Of a stretch of 9,321 nucleotides of DNA, positions 6,014-9,321 are shown in pieces. The position numbers were made by a program, and so were the translations under genes. The stretch lies in NCBI GenBank assembly GCA_000433095.1, contig HF991478.1, positions 65,866 through 75,186 of the forward strand, in the 5' to 3' direction. This DNA is from Clostridium sp. CAG:967. Lineage in GTDB: Bacteria; Cyanobacteriota; Vampirovibrionia; Gastranaerophilales; Gastranaerophilaceae. A model generated the notes under the pieces. The model made no database searches. It was not told the DNA's origin and saw only the letters and a list, made by a program, of their open reading frames with translations. Position 1 is the first letter of the stretch. Each line of letters starts with the position of its first letter.

Positions 6014-6976
6014 ATGGATATTTTATTTATTATAGACAGACTTGAACTCAAGTATTTTGAGTTTAATAATCTTGTGACAAATTTTTGGATTATCAGAGAA
6101 CTGTTAAGAGAAAACAAAAACGTTTATATAGCTACAATTGATAATTTAAGTCTTATATCAGGTGAGGCTTTTACGCATTGTTATGAAGCTTTCGAAAAAG
6201 ACGGTAACATATTTTATGATAAGGCAGAACAATTTAAAAAGATTGAAGATTTCAAACTTGTTATGTTCAGACCGGATCCTCCTGTAGATTTGGATTATAT
6301 TAATGCAACTTATGTATTTGATTTCGTAGACAGAGAAAAAACTCTTATATTAAACGATCCTAAGGCAATTCGTGATTTTAACGAAAAAATGCATACCGTA
6401 AAATTTTTGGATTTAATGCCTGAAAATATTGTAACTTCTTCTAAAGCCGATATTATAAAATTCTTGAATGAACATGAAGAAATTGTTTTAAAGCCGCTTA
6501 ACGGTTGTTTCGGTTCAGGTGTTATGACTTTGAAAAAAGGTGATAAGAACACTGCTGTAATAATCAATACAATGACCAAAAATCAAAAACAGCTTATTAT
6601 GGTTCAAAAATATATTCCTAAAGCAAGGTTTGGCGACAAGCGTGTAATGTTTCTCGGGGATGAAGTTTTGGATGTTTGTATTCAAAAACTTCCGTCAAAT
6701 GATGATTTCAAGTTTAATGAGCACTGTGACAGCAATATAGTAAAAGCTGAATTAACAGAAGCCGAAAAAGAGAAATTGGCTCCTGTTGCTAAAGAATTAA
6801 ACAGACTGGGGCTGCCTTTAGTCGGTTTAGACGTTATTGACGAAAAAATTATTGAAATAAATGTTACAAGTCCTTGCTACTTTATAAAGGAAACCAATTA
6901 TCATCATAATGTCGAGTTGGAAAAGAAAATAACAGAGTTTATTCTTTCAAAGATATATGATAAAGTTCCTGTTTAA
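6014..6976 (+). CDS. gshB: Glutathione synthetase-type ATP-grasp ligase (prokaryotic GshB family)
   Basis: A 320-residue protein, close to the 316 of E. coli GshB, which joins gamma-glutamylcysteine and glycine using ATP. Supporting signatures in order: 'MDILFIIDRLE' (1-11), 'MFRPDPPVDLDYI' (84-96), 'LNDPKAIRDFNEKM' (113-126), the ATP-binding 'VLKPLNGCFGSGV' (158-170), 'VQKYIPKARFGDKRVMF' (197-213), 'VGLDVI' (270-275) and 'IIEINVTSP' (279-287), with Asp273, Glu281 and Asn283 as likely metal ligands. Two regions deviate. The loop usually reading like RGN(L)AAGG is replaced by 'DDFKFNEHCDSNIVK' (230-244), and the usual 'TSPTGIRE' is 'TSPCYFIKE' (285-293). The substrate could therefore differ from gamma-Glu-Cys plus Gly. 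No gshA neighbour is present. The start is set at 6014 by the GAGGTGGAG Shine-Dalgarno. It lies 66 bp downstream of the UPF0173 gene and is convergent with the kinase-like gene. Confidence 0.88.
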   Translation: MDILFIIDRLELKYFEFNNLVTNFWIIRELLRENKNVYIATIDNLSLISGEAFTHCYEAFEKDGNIFYDKAEQFKKIEDFKLVMFRPDPPVDLDYINATYVFDFVDREKTLILNDPKAIRDFNEKMHTVKFLDLMPENIVTSSKADIIKFLNEHEEIVLKPLNGCFGSGVMTLKKGDKNTAVIINTMTKNQKQLIMVQKYIPKARFGDKRVMFLGDEVLDVCIQKLPSNDDFKFNEHCDSNIVKAELTEAEKEKLAPVAKELNRLGLPLVGLDVIDEKIIEINVTSPCYFIKETNYHHNVELEKKITEFILSKIYDKVPV

Positions 6977-7006
6977 TTATTTTTCTATTAAACTTTCAAA
7001 TAAGAA

Positions 7007-7035
7007 TGCGGAAGTGAATTATATTCAATTCCGCA
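7007..7035. terminator. Strong hairpin in the gshB / kinase-like convergent gap
   Basis: TGCGGAA (7007-7013) pairs perfectly with TTCCGCA (7029-7035); after one G-A mismatch, TGAAT (7015-7019) pairs with ATTCA (7023-7027) around a 3-base loop. This is the strongest stem in the gap, 31 bp past the gshB stop. It is not followed by a T-run on the plus strand (AAAAAGG follows). On the minus strand ATTCTTATTT follows. It may act as a bidirectional or imperfect terminator or an RNA 3'-end stabiliser. Confidence 0.55.
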
Positions 7036-7062
7036 AAAAGGTTTCATAGTATTGTTCCCAAG

Positions 7063-7083
7063 ATGTTTTATAACATATTTTTT
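7063..7083 (+). terminator. Weak terminator-like hairpin with T-tract
   Basis: ATGTT (7063-7067) and AACAT (7072-7076) form a 5-bp stem with loop TTAT, followed by A and six T (7078-7083). The layout fits a rho-independent terminator for gshB, but the stem is short and AT-rich. Confidence 0.35.
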
Positions 7084-7115
7084 AAAACAGAGCCAAATTA
7101 TTTTTTGCTGTTTTA
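7083..7115. repeat. 8-bp inverted repeat with 17-base loop
   Basis: TAAAACAG (7083-7090) is the exact complement of CTGTTTTA (7108-7115). It lies in the convergent gap and overlaps the T-tract of the preceding hairpin by one base. It could be a stem in either transcript or a protein site; its role is unknown. Confidence 0.4.
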
Positions 7116-7119
7116 TAAG

Positions 7120-7154
7120 TGTAAAATTTACAATTGTATACAATTTGTTTTTTT
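7120..7154. repeat. Two abutting palindromes followed by a T-tract at the 3' end of the kinase-like gene
   Basis: TGTAAA-A-TTTACA (7120-7132) abuts the perfect 14-bp palindrome AATTGTATACAATT (7132-7145), which is followed on the plus strand by TTGTTTTTTTT, running into the stop codon of the kinase-like gene. It can be read as a weak plus-strand terminator or as a paired operator-like site; AT-richness makes chance symmetry more likely. Confidence 0.4.
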
Positions 7155-8082
7155 ATTTTGAAATCCCGCCGAAATCTATAAGTTTTAAAAGAGGATTTCC
7201 GTCTTTGTCTTTGCTGACTATATAGTTCGCAGGGTTGTCCATCAAATCAATGTGTTTTAAATTTAATTTTTCAAGCAGACTAAAAAAGTAGTTATATATT
7301 ATTCTGTCTTCAGGATAAGAATAAAATTTATCTTCATATTCAAAACCTAATTTTACGTTATTATTTTTTATTTCATAGTATCGAAAACCGTATTTTTTAT
7401 TAAGATCTTCTATTAATTCTTTTTCATTATTATATGATTCTTTAATTTCAATCTTTGATTTATATCTTTTTAATGGCTTAACATATTCGCTGACCATAAA
7501 TCTGTTTTGTGTATCTCCCCAGTTTGTGTGCATAATATGTCTGTCTTTTAGTTGATTGTTCAGCTGGAGTGCTCGTGCAAGTTCGATATACTTCCCGTCA
7601 CGTTTAGTTTTATATTTATATAATCTTGGTTCTATATTGCTCAAATCTTTGAATTCTTTAACGAATAGACTTTCAGCTCCGTTTGTACCTTCCAGAATAT
7701 AGCCGTTTTCAATGTGTGAATATCCTGATGTATTTATTTTTCTAATATTATAACTTTGTTTCTCTGTAAGGATTTTATAATTACGTAAAACATTCGTAAG
7801 TTTATCGGCGGCTTCAACAACATTGTCCGATGCAGTTTTTACGATTGATGCAAACTGTTGATAAATATTTTGTATAACTTCTCTTTTGTTGTTTACAAAT
7901 TCAGATGCATTTAATTTTTCTATCCAGCTTTTGGGAAGCTGCCCTGCAATGCCGTTTTTCTGAGGATGTTTGTTAAATATATCTACAATATCCTGTTCGC
8001 ATGAACAATAAGTCCTGCCGAGTTTTCTTGTGATCCCGCCGGTAAAAGAAGGCGTATTGCTGTTAGAGTAAATGTTTATCAT
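7153..8082 (-). CDS. Hypothetical protein with a truncated kinase-like domain and N-terminal 'PSFTGG' segment
   Basis: A 309-residue protein that I do not recognise as a named family. The N-terminus 'N-T-PSFTGG' (9-16) is not a classical signal peptide; similar short segments open many uncharacterised proteins in Gastranaerophilales (from memory). Residues about 25-110 look alpha-helical, with CSC at 26-28. Residues about 115-309 resemble a protein-kinase fold: 'GYILEGTNGAESLFVKEF' (127-144) suggests beta2-beta3 with Lys142; Glu167 in 'YIELARALQL' could be the helix-C Glu; 'RFMVSEYV' (194-201) looks like a hinge; 'KHIDLMDNPANYIV' (276-289) resembles a catalytic loop with His277, Asp279 and Asn286; and 'LKLIDFGG' (299-306) resembles DFG. 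The protein ends four residues after DFG, with no frameshift visible. It starts 41 bp downstream of tsaD, with no Shine-Dalgarno. The kinase assignment is my inference from motifs; activity is unproven. Confidence 0.72.
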   Translation of the reverse strand: MINIYSNSNTPSFTGGITRKLGRTYCSCEQDIVDIFNKHPQKNGIAGQLPKSWIEKLNASEFVNNKREVIQNIYQQFASIVKTASDNVVEAADKLTNVLRNYKILTEKQSYNIRKINTSGYSHIENGYILEGTNGAESLFVKEFKDLSNIEPRLYKYKTKRDGKYIELARALQLNNQLKDRHIMHTNWGDTQNRFMVSEYVKPLKRYKSKIEIKESYNNEKELIEDLNKKYGFRYYEIKNNNVKLGFEYEDKFYSYPEDRIIYNYFFSLLEKLNLKHIDLMDNPANYIVSKDKDGNPLLKLIDFGGISK

Positions 8083-8123
8083 AGAGAAAATAAAATATGT
8101 AAATAATTTTTTTTGCTTCTGAA

Positions 8124-9179
8124 TTATTTTACTCTGGAAAAAACTTCAACATTTACATCATCAAATGTATTAGTATTGAAATAGGCGCAAGAAGCTACCA
8201 TAGCAGCATTATCCGTGCAATATTTCATAGGTGGTGCAAATACTTTGTATCCTTCTTTTTCAAGATCGAATATTTTCTTTCTGATTTCAGAATTTGCTGC
8301 AACGCCGCCTGCAATTACGACCTGTTTGTAGCCGCCTGCTTCAAGTGCTTTTTTAACTTTGTTTAAAAGTGTAGATGATACACGTTCCTGAAAACTTGCG
8401 CAAATATCATTGACAGGTAATTCTTTACCGTCAAATGACTTTACAAGTCTTAAAACCGCTGTTTTAAGTCCGCTGAAGCTGAAATTATATCCATCAACTT
8501 TTCCTTCCGGAAGTTTAAATGCGTGAGGATTACCCTCCTGGGCAAGTTTATCAAGTCTCGGACCTCCCGGATAAGGAAGACCTATAAGTCTTGCAACTTT
8601 ATCATAAGCTTCACCCACGGCATCGTCAATTGTTTCACCTAAGATTGTTTGTTCCGAGTATGATTTAACATCAATAATCTGTGTATGTCCCCCGCTTACA
8701 AGAAGTGCCATAAACGGCGGTTTTAAATCAGTATCAATATAGTTTCCGCATAGGTGCGCATTTAAATGATTAACACCGATAAAAGGTTTATCGTATGTTA
8801 ATGCAAGAGTTTTGGTTGCATTAAGCCCGACAAGCAGACAGCCTACAAGTCCGGGACCTACTGTTCCGGCAAAAGCTGTTATATCTTCAGGATTAATCCC
8901 CGCATTTTCTTTAGCCTGTTTAAAAGCTTCGTCTATCACAATATTTATGGAATCCAAATGTTCTCTGGCTGCAATTTCAGGAATTACACCGCCGAACTGT
9001 GCATGAGTTTTAATCTGTGATGCGACAACATTGGCTATTACTTCTCTGCCGTTTTTTACGATAGCACAGGCAGTTTCATCACAACTTGATTCTATTGCCA
9101 TTATATAATTATCATATCCGCTATCAGGTCCTATTACCACTTGTTCTTTAGAGAATAATTTGTTTTTAATATTTTTCAT
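8124..9179 (-). CDS. tsaD: tRNA N6-adenosine threonylcarbamoyltransferase TsaD
   Basis: TsaD (Kae1/YgjD family) transfers the threonylcarbamoyl group from TC-AMP to A37 of ANN-decoding tRNAs, working with TsaB and TsaE. Counting from the ATG at 9179 (351 residues): 'AIESSCDETACAIV' (28-41), 'GGVIPEIAAREH' (63-74), 'GTVGPGLVGCLLVGL' (105-119), the metal-binding His138 and His142 in 'VNHLNAHL', 'VSGGHTQ' (161-167), 'GETIDDAVGEAYDKVAR' (181-197), 'FSFSGLKTAV' (233-242), 'GGVAAN' (291-296) and the C-terminal metal ligand Asp323 in 'CTDNAA'. Most TsaD begin directly at the 'IETSCDET' strand. Here about 26 extra residues precede it, unless translation starts at the ATG at 9101. Neither start has a Shine-Dalgarno; a TATAAT nine bases before 9179 favours 9179. 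The TTG at 9200 lies upstream of that box and is rejected. The gene is divergent from obg, with the kinase-like gene downstream. Confidence 0.96.
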   Translation of the reverse strand: MKNIKNKLFSKEQVVIGPDSGYDNYIMAIESSCDETACAIVKNGREVIANVVASQIKTHAQFGGVIPEIAAREHLDSINIVIDEAFKQAKENAGINPEDITAFAGTVGPGLVGCLLVGLNATKTLALTYDKPFIGVNHLNAHLCGNYIDTDLKPPFMALLVSGGHTQIIDVKSYSEQTILGETIDDAVGEAYDKVARLIGLPYPGGPRLDKLAQEGNPHAFKLPEGKVDGYNFSFSGLKTAVLRLVKSFDGKELPVNDICASFQERVSSTLLNKVKKALEAGGYKQVVIAGGVAANSEIRKKIFDLEKEGYKVFAPPMKYCTDNAAMVASCAYFNTNTFDDVNVEVFSRVK

Positions 9180-9184
9180 AGTAA

Positions 9185-9194
9185 TATAATTATA
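9185..9194. promoter_or_regulatory. Self-complementary -10 box shared by tsaD and obg
   Basis: TATAATTATA is its own reverse complement, so it contains TATAAT on both strands: 9185-9190 for obg (start near 9197, leader about 15 bases with a Shine-Dalgarno) and 9194-9189 for tsaD (start near 9182, leader about 2-3 bases). No clear -35 is seen on either side. Predicted from sequence symmetry only. Confidence 0.5.
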
Positions 9195-9198
9195 CAAC

Positions 9199-9204
9199 AA
9201 AGGA
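9199..9204 (+). promoter_or_regulatory. Shine-Dalgarno of obg
   Basis: AAAGGA lies seven bases before the ATG at 9212 and fixes that start. Confidence 0.75.
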
Positions 9205-9211
9205 AATAAAA

Positions 9212-9321
9212 ATGAAGTTTATAGATAAATCTAAAATCAGAGTAGTATCAGGGCGTGGCGGAAACGGAATGGTTGCGTGGCGCAGAGAAAAATATGTTGA
9301 TAAAGGCGGTCCGGCAGGCGG
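9212..9321 (+). CDS. obg: GTPase Obg/CgtA (5' part only, cut by window edge)
   Basis: The first 36 codons plus two bases are present. They read MKFIDKSKIRVVSGRGGNG, then MVAWRREKYVDKGGPAGG, the start of the glycine-rich OBG fold (family form MKFVDxxxIxVxxGxGGxGxxxFRREKxxxxGGPxGG). Obg is an essential ribosome-associated GTPase involved in 50S assembly and growth-rate/stress control. The G domain and the C-terminal region are outside the window. The ATG at 9212 is supported by an AAAGGA Shine-Dalgarno. It is divergent from tsaD, with only 32 bp between the two start codons (if tsaD starts at 9179) and a shared symmetric -10 box. Confidence 0.95.
   Translation, partial: MKFIDKSKIRVVSGRGGNGMVAWRREKYVDKGGPAG

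Noticed and set aside
9180..9200. TTG at 9200 as the tsaD start, adding seven residues
   Set aside because: The stretch contains the TATAATTATA promoter box, has no ribosome-binding site, and codes no family-like sequence.
1..9321. CRISPR array, transposon, phage or toxin-antitoxin island
   Set aside because: No regularly spaced repeats, transposase/integrase motifs, terminal inverted repeats or small paired toxin genes are visible; gaps between genes are short and the genes are mostly housekeeping.

Overview
The window is AT-rich (about two-thirds A+T by eye) bacterial chromosome, densely packed with short intergenic gaps. Nine genes are supported, two of them cut by the window edges. Core genes (dnaX, tsaD, obg, an iscU/nifU-type scaffold, ribD) show ordinary chromosome; I see no insertion sequence, phage gene, CRISPR array, tRNA or rRNA. 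My best guess at the organism is a gut-type, non-photosynthetic cyanobacterial relative (Melainabacteria/Vampirovibrionia, order Gastranaerophilales). This rests on the low GC, the gene style, and a hypothetical protein that opens with an 'N-x-PSFTGG' segment of a kind I associate with that group. It is an inference (about 55% sure), not a proof.

Layout, left to right: the start of an IscU/NifU Fe-S scaffold gene (-) at the left edge; a peptidase S66 LD-carboxypeptidase (-); divergent from it dnaX (+), whose 3' end overlaps the 3' end of a convergent Memo-AMMECR1 fusion gene (-); ribD (-), 21 bp upstream of that fusion; divergent from ribD a UPF0173 metallo-beta-lactamase-fold hydrolase (+), followed by a glutathione-synthetase-type ATP-grasp enzyme (+); a 176-bp convergent gap full of inverted repeats; a kinase-like hypothetical protein (-) lying directly downstream of tsaD (-); and divergent from tsaD the first 36 codons of obg (+).

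The genes do not form one pathway. They are housekeeping or metabolic singletons: DNA replication clamp loading, riboflavin, t6A tRNA modification, ribosome-associated GTPase, Fe-S assembly, peptidoglycan recycling and thiol metabolism. The least understood are the Memo-AMMECR1 fusion (part of the widespread but functionally unresolved AmmeMemoRadiSam set) and the 309-residue kinase-like protein. The latter carries recognisable beta3-Lys, hinge, HxD...N and DFG motifs but stops four residues after DFG, so it has no activation segment or distal C-lobe.

Two initiation styles appear. iscU, the MBL gene, gshB and obg have clear purine-rich Shine-Dalgarno sequences. dnaX, the Memo fusion, ribD and tsaD have none, and instead carry a TATAAT-like box ending 6-9 bases before ATG, as expected for leaderless or nearly leaderless mRNAs. 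Two divergent gene pairs (ldcA/dnaX and tsaD/obg) appear to share overlapping, symmetric -10 boxes.
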